Below, one piece after another: positions 1-6,136 of a stretch of DNA of 7,223 nucleotides. The stretch's first letter is position 1; every line of letters starts with the position of its first letter. Origin of the DNA: Bacillaceae bacterium (GTDB taxonomy: Bacteria > Bacillota > Bacilli > Bacillales_A > Planococcaceae); assembly GCA_030149685.1 (NCBI GenBank), contig JASLGI010000099.1, forward strand, positions 1 to 7,223, read 5' to 3'. The notes beneath the pieces were generated by a model, which was not told where the DNA came from, did not search any database, and was given only the letters and a program-made list of their open reading frames with translations. The translations under genes were made by a program, and so were the position numbers.

Positions 1-2
1 AA

Positions 3-233
3 ACAGCATTAGTTGAGCGCCTTAACGGTGTTTTAACAAACAATGGTGCAGAAATCATCGAGTCAAAAGAGTGGGGCAAACGCCGCTTCGCTTATGAGAT
101 TCAAGATTTCAAAGAAGGATTCTACTATCTCGTAACTTTCACAGGTGAAGGTAAAGCGATCGATGAATTCTCACACGTTGCAAACATGAACGAAGACGTT
201 CTTCGTTACATGACTGTTCGCCTTCCAGAATAA
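3..233 (+). CDS. rpsF: Ribosomal protein S6 (bS6), 3' part, 5' end cut by window edge
   Basis: Small-subunit ribosomal protein that pairs with S18 on the central domain of 16S rRNA. The reading frame beginning at base 3 runs 76 codons to TAA at 231-233. The product carries the bS6 core, including NGAEI, EWGKRRFAYEI and the GFYYLVTF strand, then a C-terminal ALRYM-like stretch read here as VLRYMTVRLPE. B. subtilis S6 is about 95 residues, so roughly 19 N-terminal residues and the start codon lie before the window. It is the first recognisable gene of the rpsF-ssb-rpsR operon. S6 and S18 bind each other in the ribosome, which fits their shared transcript. In many bacteria an S6:S18-binding leader RNA controls this operon, but that leader would sit upstream of rpsF and is not visible. 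Identification is secure. Confidence 0.97.
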   Translation, partial: TALVERLNGVLTNNGAEIIESKEWGKRRFAYEIQDFKEGFYYLVTFTGEGKAIDEFSHVANMNEDVLRYMTVRLPE

Positions 234-280
234 TATCGTCGGAATTAACGATAAAATAATGAAAGGGGCTGTATGCTGAT

Positions 281-832
281 ATGATTAACAATGTCGTATT
301 AGTCGGTCGTTTAACGAAAGATCCGGAGTTGAAATATACCCAATCAGGAATTGCTGTAACGAATTTTACACTTGCTGTGAATCGTCCATTTAAAAACCAA
401 CAAGGTGAAAACGAAGCAGATTTTATTAACTGTGTAGCCTGGCGTCGTCAAGCTGAAAATACAGCGACATACGTAGGTAAAGGTAGCTTAGTTGGAGTAG
501 AAGGACGTATCGAAACACGCAATTATGAAGGGCAAGATGGTCGCCGCGTTTATGTGACAGAAGTCGTTGCAGAAAGCGTTCAGTTTTTAGAGCCACGTAA
601 TGTTGCTCAAAAACGTCAAGAGTCATCAGGTTTCAGTGCACCGAGCTTTCAACAAAATCGTCCACAACCATCATTTGGTGGAGCGAACACAGGCGCACCG
701 ACATTTCAGCAAAATGCACAGCCACAATCGCCACAGCAACAACCACAACAACAAAATCATACAAACATTAACGATGATCCGTTTTCAAAAAGCGGCTCTG
801 TCGATGTGACAGATGATGATTTACCATTCTAA
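281..832 (+). CDS. ssb: Single-stranded DNA-binding protein SSB (SsbA type)
   Basis: Binds and protects single-stranded DNA during replication, repair and recombination, and recruits partner proteins through its acidic C-terminal tip. The 183-residue product starts [17 protein letters not shown]. Residues 1-105 form the OB fold, with the family segment [16 protein letters not shown] at 45-60 (including the DNA-stacking Trp54) and ending near QFLEP. Residues 107-160 are a disordered Gln/Pro/Asn-rich linker with a duplicated APxFQQN motif at 120-126 and 139-145. The tail has NDDPF at 164-168 and the canonical tip DDDLPF at 178-183. The ATG at 281 follows an AAAGGGG ribosome-binding sequence at 262-268 with a somewhat long gap of 12 nt. 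An ATG at 273 is closed by TGA after two codons, so it is not the start. The gene lies 47 nt after rpsF and 40 nt before rpsR. The intact tip and full length indicate the essential replication paralogue rather than a competence-type SsbB. Confidence 0.97.
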   Translation: MINNVVLVGRLTKDPELKYTQSGIAVTNFTLAVNRPFKNQQGENEADFINCVAWRRQAENTATYVGKGSLVGVEGRIETRNYEGQDGRRVYVTEVVAESVQFLEPRNVAQKRQESSGFSAPSFQQNRPQPSFGGANTGAPTFQQNAQPQSPQQQPQQQNHTNINDDPFSKSGSVDVTDDDLPF

Positions 833-839
833 TGGTAAA
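820..839 (+). repeat. Perfect 9-bp inverted repeat across the ssb stop codon
   Basis: TTTACCATT (820-828) and AATGGTAAA (831-839) are exact reverse complements separated by two bases. In RNA this would fold as an 8-bp, A/U-rich stem with a UCUA loop. The 5' arm encodes the end of the SSB tip and the loop region contains the TAA stop at 830-832. No T run follows, so this is not a standard terminator. It lies about 15 nt before the rpsR ribosome-binding site and could influence RNA processing or the SSB:S18 ratio; that role is inference. Confidence 0.55.
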
Positions 840-854
840 CGTACTCGTTAGTTG

Positions 855-864
855 AGAAGGAGGG
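855..864 (+). promoter_or_regulatory. Ribosome-binding site that sets the rpsR start
   Basis: AGAAGGAGGG is a strong Shine-Dalgarno sequence placed 8 nt before the ATG at 873. A longer in-frame start, TTG at 852, would need its first codons to overlap this site, so it is rejected. Confidence 0.85.
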
Positions 865-872
865 AATTTGTT

Positions 873-1109
873 ATGGCACCACGTCGCGGAGGTCGTCGTC
901 GTCGTAAAGTATGTTATTTCACTTCAAATAACATCAAATACATCGACTACAAAGACACAGATTTACTCAAAAAATTCATCTCAGAACGCGGTAAGATTTT
1001 ACCACGCCGTGTCACGGGAACAAGTGCGAAATACCAACGTAAATTAACACTTGCTATTAAACGTGCACGTATGATGGGATTACTTCCATTCGTATCTGAA
1101 GAGTATTAA
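873..1109 (+). CDS. rpsR: Ribosomal protein S18 (bS18)
   Basis: Small-subunit ribosomal protein that binds 16S rRNA together with S6. The 78-residue product begins [19 protein letters not shown], continues with [19 protein letters not shown] and the hallmark [16 protein letters not shown] at about 43-58, and ends LLPFVSEEY. Length and sequence match B. subtilis S18 (79 residues). The very basic N-terminus is typical of RNA-binding r-proteins. It has a single Cys (residue 14) and no CxxC pairs, so it is the zinc-independent form. The start at 873 is chosen because a strong Shine-Dalgarno lies 8 nt upstream; a TTG at 852 would add seven residues that overlap that site. It is the last gene of the rpsF-ssb-rpsR unit, with a terminator beginning about 8 nt after the stop codon. 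Confidence 0.97.
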   Translation: MAPRRGGRRRRKVCYFTSNNIKYIDYKDTDLLKKFISERGKILPRRVTGTSAKYQRKLTLAIKRARMMGLLPFVSEEY

Positions 1110-1116
1110 TAGAAAT

Positions 1117-1153
1117 AAAAACCGATTAGTGTAAATACACTAGTCGGTTTTTT
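1117..1153 (+). terminator. Rho-independent terminator after rpsR
   Basis: The arms at 1117-1131 and 1138-1152 pair over about 15 bp with a single G-U wobble (T1126 with G1143). The loop is TAAATA at 1132-1137, and the 3' side ends in a run of six T at 1148-1153. The stem core is ACCGA paired with TCGGT. This is a textbook intrinsic terminator placed just after the rpsR stop, separating the ribosomal operon from yybS. Confidence 0.93.
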
Positions 1154-1185
1154 CATCTCGTCGCAATTCCCTTATAGGTGAACGC

Positions 1186-1214
1186 TTTTTTCTCGTTTCG
1201 TGTCATGGTACAAT
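1186..1214 (+). promoter_or_regulatory. Candidate sigma-A promoter for yybS-gdpP-rplI-dnaC
   Basis: TGGTACAAT at 1206-1214 is an extended -10 element (TG, one base, then TACAAT, five of six bases matching consensus). The -35 position 17 bp upstream falls in a run of T at 1186-1191 and is poor, which an extended -10 can compensate for. It lies directly after the rpsR terminator and before the first gene of the next cluster. The predicted transcript start, near 1221, would give a leader of about 43 nt. Inferred by motif and position only. Confidence 0.55.
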
Positions 1215-1263
1215 ATGAACGAAAGATTGAATGAGAAGGTTCGATAGAAAGAGAGGTTGACTT

Positions 1264-2193
1264 ATGCAGTCAAACGCGAGAAAGCTTAGTGAAGGAGCAA
1301 TGATGGTCGCTTTATTTGCGATTATTCAATTATTGACATTGTACGTTCCTCTCGTTGGAATCGTGACGATGTTTTTTAGTACGTTACCAATATTTATTTA
1401 TCGATTGCGTCACGATCGTCGTTCAACATTGATGGTTGTTACTGTAGCAAGTGTTGTCGGCACGCTTGTCGGAGGAATATTAGCCGCACCATTTGCTGTA
1501 ACATTTGCTTTGATCGGTTGGGTAATGGGTGAAGCTGTTGCTTTGAAAAAGTCGAAGCTTTATACAATTATGGCTTCTTCTACTGTTTTTCTCATCGCTT
1601 TAGTCATTATTTACGTTTTGTCCATTCAATTATTTAATATAAACGTTGTTGAGCAACTTCAACAACTATGGGCAACGCAACAAGATCAAATGTTGAAAGT
1701 ATTAGAGCAATCAGGTTCATTGACGAAAGAAATGGAGCAAACGTTACAAAATAATTTTGTTCATTTAATGCAAATCGTCCCTGCGCTATTTATGCTCAGT
1801 GTAACGATTATGGCGTTTGTTATGGTCGTCGTTAACTTTTGGGTAGCACGTCGTCTACGTATGAATGTACCTAAATTCTCACGTTTTAGTCAGATGTTAT
1901 TACCAGTGAGCACATTATTTATTTATGGTGTTTTATTGCTTCTCTTTATTTTTGAAGCATTTGATCCAGTATCTAGTGCTCAAGTTACTTTATTGAACGC
2001 GATGATTATTTTCCAAACGTTGTTTTTCATTCAAGGATTGGCGTTTATTAAATTTATGACAGAACATTATAAAGTAGCCAAAGGTTGGACGATTGTCTTA
2101 TTCATACTAGCTATTTTCCTCGCGTCTTTCACTGTTCTCGTCGGAGTGTTTGATGTCGGGTTACGTCGGGCATGGATTGAGAAAAAAGAGTAG
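1264..2193 (+). CDS. yybS: YybS-like DUF2232 integral membrane protein, function unknown
   Basis: A 309-residue hydrophobic protein matching B. subtilis YybS in length, topology and position. Likely membrane segments lie near residues 10-29, 30-46, 54-70, 71-92, 100-121, 168-195, 211-229, 240-265 and 274-297, giving eight or nine passes. Between the fifth and sixth segments, residues 125-165 form a polar stretch rich in Gln and Glu that is probably amphipathic helix. The protein ends FDVGLRRAWIEKKE, a charged cytoplasmic-looking tail. DUF2232 proteins have been compared with the substrate-binding S components of ECF vitamin transporters, but no substrate is established and I see no ATPase or transporter partner gene here. 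The ATG at 1264 follows AAAGAGAGG at 1248-1256 with 7 nt spacing. It ends 14 nt before gdpP, so the two are almost certainly co-transcribed. Family assignment is firm; function is unknown. Confidence 0.9.
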   Translation: MQSNARKLSEGAMMVALFAIIQLLTLYVPLVGIVTMFFSTLPIFIYRLRHDRRSTLMVVTVASVVGTLVGGILAAPFAVTFALIGWVMGEAVALKKSKLYTIMASSTVFLIALVIIYVLSIQLFNINVVEQLQQLWATQQDQMLKVLEQSGSLTKEMEQTLQNNFVHLMQIVPALFMLSVTIMAFVMVVVNFWVARRLRMNVPKFSRFSQMLLPVSTLFIYGVLLLLFIFEAFDPVSSAQVTLLNAMIIFQTLFFIQGLAFIKFMTEHYKVAKGWTIVLFILAIFLASFTVLVGVFDVGLRRAWIEKKE

Positions 2194-2207
2194 AAAGAAG
2201 GGAAGAG

Positions 2208-4184
2208 ATGGAGACGCTATTTCGTAAGCGCCCAATTCGTTGGCCACTTACGGCACTGACGATATTAGGATATATCGGGGCAGTCGGTTTATTTTTATTT
2301 CACTTTTGGGTCGGTCTCTTATATACAATTTCATTCACATTTTTAATCGCGATGATTTGGCGAGATGAAGAGAAAACGTATCAGTCAACAGAGAAGCATA
2401 TCGCTTCACTATCTTATCGATTAAAACGAGTAGGAGAAGAGGCGTTGCTCCAGTTGCCGATCGGAATATTACTCGTGGATGAACGCGGAAAAATTGATTG
2501 GGCGAATGAGTATGCATGTAATATTTTTCATGTAGATTCATTGATAGGAGAGTCATTAGAAGGGGCTCCTGAAATATTACAGACGATTTTTGAAGAAGAA
2601 ACGACTTTCACTTCTCACGTAGCAATAGGAGAACGAATGTATGATATTGATTATCGAAAAAATGATCGGCTCTTTTATTTGTTCGATGTCACAGATCGTG
2701 TAGAAGTGAAAACATTGTATGAAGGTGACCGAACAGTTATCGGGATCGTTTTAATTGATAACTATGAAGAGCTCGCTCAACGAATGGACGATCAGACGAA
2801 AAGTCAGATGAATTCCTTCGTTACATCACTTATTGATAATTGGGCGCGAGAGCATGGTATTTTCATGAAGCGTGTCGCAGCCGACCGATTTTTCATGGTA
2901 CTAAATGAAGAGACATTACAAACGATAGAAGATTCTAAGTTTGCGATTTTAGATGAAGTACGTGAAAAGACGGCGGAGCAAACAGCTGGCCTTACATTAA
3001 GCATAGGTATTGGGACAGGCTCATCTTCCCTTATTGAGCTTGGAGAAATCGCTCAATCAAGTTTAGACCTCGTTTTGGGCCGTGGAGGCGATCAAGTCGC
3101 TATTAAACATGTCGATGGAAAATTACGTTTCTACGGAGGAAAAACGAATCCGGTAGAGAAACGAACACGAGTCCGAGCACGAGTGATTTCACATGCTTTA
3201 CGTGATATGATTCAAGGGAGTGACAAAGTCTTTGTCATGGGGCATAAGATGCCAGATATGGATGCGATCGGTGCAGCAGTTGGTGTTCGAAAAATGGCGC
3301 GTATGAATGAGCGAGAAGGATATCTCGTCGTTGATATGAGTGATTTAGACAATAGTGTGATTCGTCTGATGGAAGAGTTAAAGAAAGACGAACAGTTGTA
3401 TGAGCAAATTATTTCTCCAGATGAAGCGCTTGAACGAATGACCGATCGCTCGTTACTCGTCGTCGTTGATACGCATAAACCGAGCCTCGTCATTGAAGAA
3501 AAAGTGTTGAAGCAAGCAGAGAAAGTCGTCGTCATTGACCATCACCGTCGCGGAGAAGAGTTTATTGCAGATACGATGCTCGTTTATATGGAACCTTATG
3601 CATCTTCGACAGCAGAGCTTGTTACAGAACTGATTGAATATCAGCCGAAAAAAGAAAAGCTCACTCATTTAGAAGCGACAGCAATGCTTGCAGGAATTGT
3701 CGTTGATACGAAAAGTTTTACTTTACGTACAGGTTCACGCACATTCGAAGCCGCTTCTTATTTAAGGATGCACGGAGCAGATACAGTACTCGTTCAACGT
3801 TTGTTAAAAGAAGATGTCGATACGTATTTGGCACGTGCAAAGTTAATTGAATCAGTCGATATAACAGAAGAAGGTATTGCGATTACGAAAGGTGAGAACG
3901 ACATACCGTATAATTCTGTGTTGATCGCTCAAACAGCAGATATTTTACTATCAATGATCGGAGTAACAGCATCTTTCGTTATTGCTCCACGAAATGATGG
4001 TAAAATAGGTATTAGCGCTCGTTCACTAGGAGACATTAATGTACAAGTCATTATGGAAGCACTCGGTGGAGGCGGACATTTAACGAATGCAGCTTGTCAA
4101 TTAAATGTAGGAACAGTGAATGAAGCAGAAGAACTTTTACGAGAGGCAATCTCGGCACAATTTGAAGGAGGAGAAGAAGAATGA
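2208..4184 (+). CDS. gdpP: Cyclic-di-AMP phosphodiesterase GdpP
   Basis: Membrane-anchored enzyme that hydrolyses cyclic di-AMP to pApA, controlling a second messenger tied to potassium/osmotic balance, wall stress and beta-lactam tolerance in Firmicutes. The 658 residues match B. subtilis GdpP/YybT (659). Order of parts: two membrane helices at about 12-32 and 34-51; a PAS domain at about 84-165; a degenerate GGDEF domain at about 172-305, where GGDEF is replaced by AADRF (224-228); a DHH domain at about 340-500; and a DHHA1 domain at about 570-650. Metal/catalytic residues are all visible: H346, D350 and D352 in [10 protein letters not shown]421 in VVDTH, D444-H445-H446 in the DHH motif, D500 in GIVVDT, and GGGGH at 620-624. 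The enzyme therefore looks fully active. The ATG at 2208 follows an AGAAGGG site 14 nt after yybS. The last four bases overlap the rplI start, and its Glu/Gly-rich tail is encoded by the rplI ribosome-binding site. Confidence 0.97.
   Translation: METLFRKRPIRWPLTALTILGYIGAVGLFLFHFWVGLLYTISFTFLIAMIWRDEEKTYQSTEKHIASLSYRLKRVGEEALLQLPIGILLVDERGKIDWANEYACNIFHVDSLIGESLEGAPEILQTIFEEETTFTSHVAIGERMYDIDYRKNDRLFYLFDVTDRVEVKTLYEGDRTVIGIVLIDNYEELAQRMDDQTKSQMNSFVTSLIDNWAREHGIFMKRVAADRFFMVLNEETLQTIEDSKFAILDEVREKTAEQTAGLTLSIGIGTGSSSLIELGEIAQSSLDLVLGRGGDQVAIKHVDGKLRFYGGKTNPVEKRTRVRARVISHALRDMIQGSDKVFVMGHKMPDMDAIGAAVGVRKMARMNEREGYLVVDMSDLDNSVIRLMEELKKDEQLYEQIISPDEALERMTDRSLLVVVDTHKPSLVIEEKVLKQAEKVVVIDHHRRGEEFIADTMLVYMEPYASSTAELVTELIEYQPKKEKLTHLEATAMLAGIVVDTKSFTLRTGSRTFEAASYLRMHGADTVLVQRLLKEDVDTYLARAKLIESVDITEEGIAITKGENDIPYNSVLIAQTADILLSMIGVTASFVIAPRNDGKIGISARSLGDINVQVIMEALGGGGHLTNAACQLNVGTVNEAEELLREAISAQFEGGEEE
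4165..4173 (+). promoter_or_regulatory. rplI ribosome-binding site inside the gdpP 3' end
   Basis: AAGGAGGAG lies within the last codons of gdpP, with AAGGAGG ending 9 nt before the rplI ATG at 4181. The same bases encode the EGGE part of the GdpP tail. With the ATGA overlap at 4181-4184, this arrangement favours translational coupling of L9 to GdpP. Confidence 0.85.
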
Positions 4185-4627
4185 AAGTAATTTTAACGAA
4201 AGATGTGAAAGGGCAAGGGAAAAAAGGAGACGTAAAAGAAGTCTCACAAGGATATGCACAAAACTTCTTAATTAAACGAGGGCTTGCTGTAGAGGCAACA
4301 CCAGCGAACTTAGGACGTTTAAAAGGACAGAAAAAACGTGCAGCAAAAGATGCAGCAGAGGAATTACAAGAAGCGAAAGATTTAAAAGCAGTTCTTGATG
4401 AAACGACAGTAGAAGTGAAAGCAAAATCAGGTGAAGGCGGTCGCCTTTTCGGTTCGATTACAACAAAACAAATTGCAAAAGAACTTGAAAAAACAAAAGG
4501 CATTAAAGTCGATCGTCGTAAAATGGAACTTGATGAGCCAATTCGTTCACTTGGCCATACGAAAGTTCCAGTGAAATTACATCCAGAAGTAACGGCTACA
4601 ATGCGAGTTCATGTTGTCGAGCAATAA
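4181..4627 (+). CDS. rplI: Ribosomal protein L9 (bL9)
   Basis: Large-subunit protein that binds 23S rRNA near the L1 stalk and reaches out from the ribosome; it helps hold reading frame. The 148-residue product fits the family (149 in B. subtilis). The N-terminal rRNA-binding domain has [21 protein letters not shown] followed by [13 protein letters not shown] at about 24-36. A long charged helix spans about 41-75, and the C-terminal domain includes [11 protein letters not shown] (about 84-94), the K-rich IKVDRRKM and the family ending [19 protein letters not shown]. The ATG overlaps the gdpP TGA by 4 nt, and an ideal Shine-Dalgarno lies inside gdpP. The stop is 15 nt before dnaC. This gdpP-rplI-dnaC order is conserved in Bacillales. 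Identification is secure. Confidence 0.97.
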   Translation: MKVILTKDVKGQGKKGDVKEVSQGYAQNFLIKRGLAVEATPANLGRLKGQKKRAAKDAAEELQEAKDLKAVLDETTVEVKAKSGEGGRLFGSITTKQIAKELEKTKGIKVDRRKMELDEPIRSLGHTKVPVKLHPEVTATMRVHVVEQ

Positions 4628-4633
4628 AAGGAG
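4626..4633 (+). promoter_or_regulatory. Ribosome-binding site supporting the GTG start of dnaC
   Basis: AAAAGGAG overlaps the rplI stop codon and ends 9 nt before GTG at 4643. In-frame ATG codons at 4649 and 4652 would be 15 and 18 nt away, too far for this site, so GTG is preferred. Confidence 0.7.
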
Positions 4634-4642
4634 TGGAATGCT

Positions 4643-5986
4643 GTGGAAATGATGCAAGAACGGATTCCTCCACATAATAATGAAGCAGAGCAATCAGTTA
4701 TTGGAGCGATCTTCTTAGATCCCGATGCACTAGTAACCGCAGCTGAAATGATTCGCCCGGAAGATTTTTATCGCCGGGCGCATCGCATTCTTTTTGAAAC
4801 GATGCTGACGTTAAATGATCGAGGCAACCCGGTCGATATCGTCACCGTTTCGGAAGAACTTGCTGCTACGAAGCAGTTAGAAAATGCGGGAGGCATTACG
4901 TATTTAACAGAAATTGCAGAGCGTGTCCCAACCGCAGCTAACGTTGAATATTATGCAAAGATTGTAGAAGAAAAAGCATTGCTTCGCCGTTTAATTCATA
5001 CAGCGACGGAAGTCATCGAAGATAGTTATACGCGCGAAGATGAAGTCGATGCAGTTATTGCCGAAGCAGAAACGAAAATGATGCAAGTATCAAACCGAAA
5101 AAATGTCGGAGATTTTCGCCATATCGGTGATGTGCTCGTTGAAACGTTTGAAAACATTGAAGCATTATATCAAAGCGATGGTGAAGTTACTGGTATTCCG
5201 ACCGGTTTTGATAGTTTAGATCGTATGACTGCAGGGTTTCAACGAAATGATTTAATTATCGTTGCTGCTCGTCCATCTGTTGGTAAAACGGCGTTCGCTT
5301 TAAACATTGCGCAAAACGTCGCAACGAAAAGCGATCGAAAAGTAGCGATATTTAGTTTAGAGATGGGTGCAGATCAACTCGTTCAGCGTATGCTTTGTGC
5401 AGAAGGAAATATCGATGCGCAAGTATTGCGTACGGGAGAACTTGATGAAGAAGATTGGCGCAAAGTGATGGTCGCTTCAGGTAGTTTATCAAATGCGGGA
5501 ATTTTCATTGATGATACACCCGGTGTTCGTGTAAATGAAATTCGTGCGAAGTGTCGTCGTCTACAACAAGAGCATGGTCTTGATATGGTTGTCATCGATT
5601 ACTTACAACTCATTATGGGTTCAGGAAAACCAGGTGAGAACCGTCAGCAAGAAGTATCAGAGATTTCACGTTCGTTAAAAGGACTTGCTCGTGAACTTGA
5701 AATTCCGGTAATCGCCTTATCTCAATTATCTCGTAGTGTTGAACAACGACAAGATAAACGACCGATGCTATCAGACTTACGGGAATCGGGAAGTATTGAG
5801 CAAGATGCTGACATCGTATCATTTTTATATCGTGAAGATTATTATGAAGATGACGTAGCAGATAAAGAAAATATTATTGAAATTATTATTGCGAAGCAGC
5901 GGAATGGTCCTACCGGGACAGTAGAGCTCGCATTTATTAAAGAATATAACAAGTTCGTCAATATCGAACATCATATGGGAATGTAA
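4643..5986 (+). CDS. dnaC: Replicative DNA helicase (DnaB family; named DnaC in B. subtilis)
   Basis: Hexameric ATP-driven 5'-3' helicase that unwinds DNA at the fork and partners with primase DnaG and the loader DnaI. The product is 447 residues (454 in B. subtilis). Residues about 8-105 are the N-terminal DnaB domain (PPHNNEAEQSVIGAIFLD), a linker helix region follows to about 180, and the RecA-like motor begins near GIPTGFDSLDRMTAGF. Walker A is RPSVGKTA with K215 and T216; the catalytic Glu is E240 in FSLEM; Walker B is VVIDYLQL with D319; the arginine finger region is KQRNGPTG with K418 and R420. All essential residues are intact. It is the last gene of the yybS-gdpP-rplI-dnaC cluster and is followed by a hairpin. 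GTG at 4643 is taken as the start, with ATG at 4649 or 4652 as alternatives differing by two or three residues. Because naming differs between species, the gene may also be labelled dnaB. Confidence 0.97.
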   Translation: MEMMQERIPPHNNEAEQSVIGAIFLDPDALVTAAEMIRPEDFYRRAHRILFETMLTLNDRGNPVDIVTVSEELAATKQLENAGGITYLTEIAERVPTAANVEYYAKIVEEKALLRRLIHTATEVIEDSYTREDEVDAVIAEAETKMMQVSNRKNVGDFRHIGDVLVETFENIEALYQSDGEVTGIPTGFDSLDRMTAGFQRNDLIIVAARPSVGKTAFALNIAQNVATKSDRKVAIFSLEMGADQLVQRMLCAEGNIDAQVLRTGELDEEDWRKVMVASGSLSNAGIFIDDTPGVRVNEIRAKCRRLQQEHGLDMVVIDYLQLIMGSGKPGENRQQEVSEISRSLKGLARELEIPVIALSQLSRSVEQRQDKRPMLSDLRESGSIEQDADIVSFLYREDYYEDDVADKENIIEIIIAKQRNGPTGTVELAFIKEYNKFVNIEHHMGM

Positions 5987-6024
5987 CGCAAGGGCCTATT
6001 GTGGATAGGATTTGCGTTCTTTCC
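5985..6024 (+). terminator. Terminator-like hairpin after dnaC
   Basis: AACGCAA (5985-5991, starting within the dnaC stop codon) pairs with TTGCGTT (6012-6018), extended by a G-U pair. After a small internal loop, CCTAT (5995-5999) pairs with ATAGG (6005-6009) around a five-base loop. The tail TTCTTTCC is only moderately T-rich, so termination may be partial. The loop and inner 3' arm contain a DnaA-box-like sequence at 6000-6008. Confidence 0.5.
6000..6008 (-). promoter_or_regulatory. Near-consensus DnaA box (8 of 9)
   Basis: On the - strand this reads CTATCCACA, differing from the consensus TTATCCACA only at the first base. It lies 27 bp before the perfect DnaA-box pair, in the same orientation as the right-hand box. 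It also forms part of the dnaC hairpin, so it may be coincidental. Confidence 0.4.
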
Positions 6025-6025
6025 A

Positions 6026-6054
6026 TTGAAAAAAGTTATCCACATGTGGATAAC
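6026..6054 (+). promoter_or_regulatory. Candidate sigma-A promoter for walRK
   Basis: TTGAAA at 6026-6031 matches the -35 consensus at five of six bases. Exactly 17 bp later, GATAAC at 6049-6054 matches the -10 consensus at four of six. Transcription would start near 6061, giving a leader of about 76 nt before walR. The palindromic DnaA-box pair occupies the whole spacer and the -10, so a protein bound there would block RNA polymerase. No better -35/-10 pair was found in the gap. Confidence 0.45.
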
Positions 6055-6057
6055 TTT
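6032..6057. promoter_or_regulatory. 26-bp perfect palindrome of two abutting consensus DnaA boxes
   Basis: The core TTATCCACATGTGGATAA (6036-6053) is one consensus DnaA box on the + strand (6036-6044) joined directly to a second on the - strand (6045-6053), with ACA ends meeting. The symmetry extends through AAAG on the left and CTTT on the right, giving 26 bp without mismatch. DnaA, the replication initiator, binds TTATCCACA with high affinity, so occupancy is likely. It may be a DnaA titration or regulatory site in front of walRK. As RNA it could form an 11-bp hairpin with a CAUG loop, but no T run follows, so a terminator role is less likely. Confidence 0.7.
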
Positions 6058-6124
6058 CGAAGGACAAACGTGCGCCCCTACAGAAAGAATGATAAAGTAA
6101 AAGAGGGTACACCCTACAAAAAGT

Positions 6125-6131
6125 GAGGTGA
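6125..6131 (+). promoter_or_regulatory. Ribosome-binding site that sets the walR start
   Basis: GAGGTGA matches the anti-Shine-Dalgarno region exactly over seven bases, and its GAGG core ends 8 nt before ATG at 6137. A GTG at 6128 falls inside this site and is rejected; ATG at 6143 is 14 nt away and less favoured. Confidence 0.75.
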
Positions 6132-6136
6132 AAGAG

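Noticed and set aside
234..253. Inverted repeat TATCGT / ACGATA after rpsF
   Set aside because: Only 6 bp with an 8-nt loop and no T run; too weak to call a terminator, and rpsF-ssb are expected to be co-transcribed.
852..872. TTG start that would extend S18 by seven residues
   Set aside because: These codons include the Shine-Dalgarno sequence for the ATG at 873, and S18 family length and N-terminus fit the shorter form.
4051..4503. 150-codon open frame on the - strand opposite gdpP/rplI
   Set aside because: It lies wholly opposite two firmly identified genes, has a low-complexity Ser/Phe/Leu/Pro-rich product, and matches no family I recognise.
6032..6057. The DnaA-box palindrome as a second intrinsic terminator for dnaC
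   Set aside because: The stem is perfect, but bases after it are CGAAGG with no T run, and the core is exactly two consensus DnaA boxes. A hairpin role cannot be excluded but is the weaker reading.
6090..6098. TGATAAAGT as an extended -10 for walR
   Set aside because: TAAAGT matches only four of six bases and the -35 position (6070-6075, GTGCGC) is poor. It remains a weak alternative to the promoter at 6026-6054.
6104..6115. Short inverted repeat AGGGT-AC-ACCCT before walR
   Set aside because: Five-base arms with a two-base spacer are too short to support an operator or a hairpin without conservation data.
6128..6136. GTG start for WalR giving 241 residues
   Set aside because: It falls inside the GAGGTGA ribosome-binding site; the ATG at 6137 is ideally spaced.
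6061..6136. WalR autoregulatory site (two TGTWAH-type half-sites, 5 bp apart) in the walR leader
   Set aside because: No pair of half-sites with the right spacing was found on either strand.
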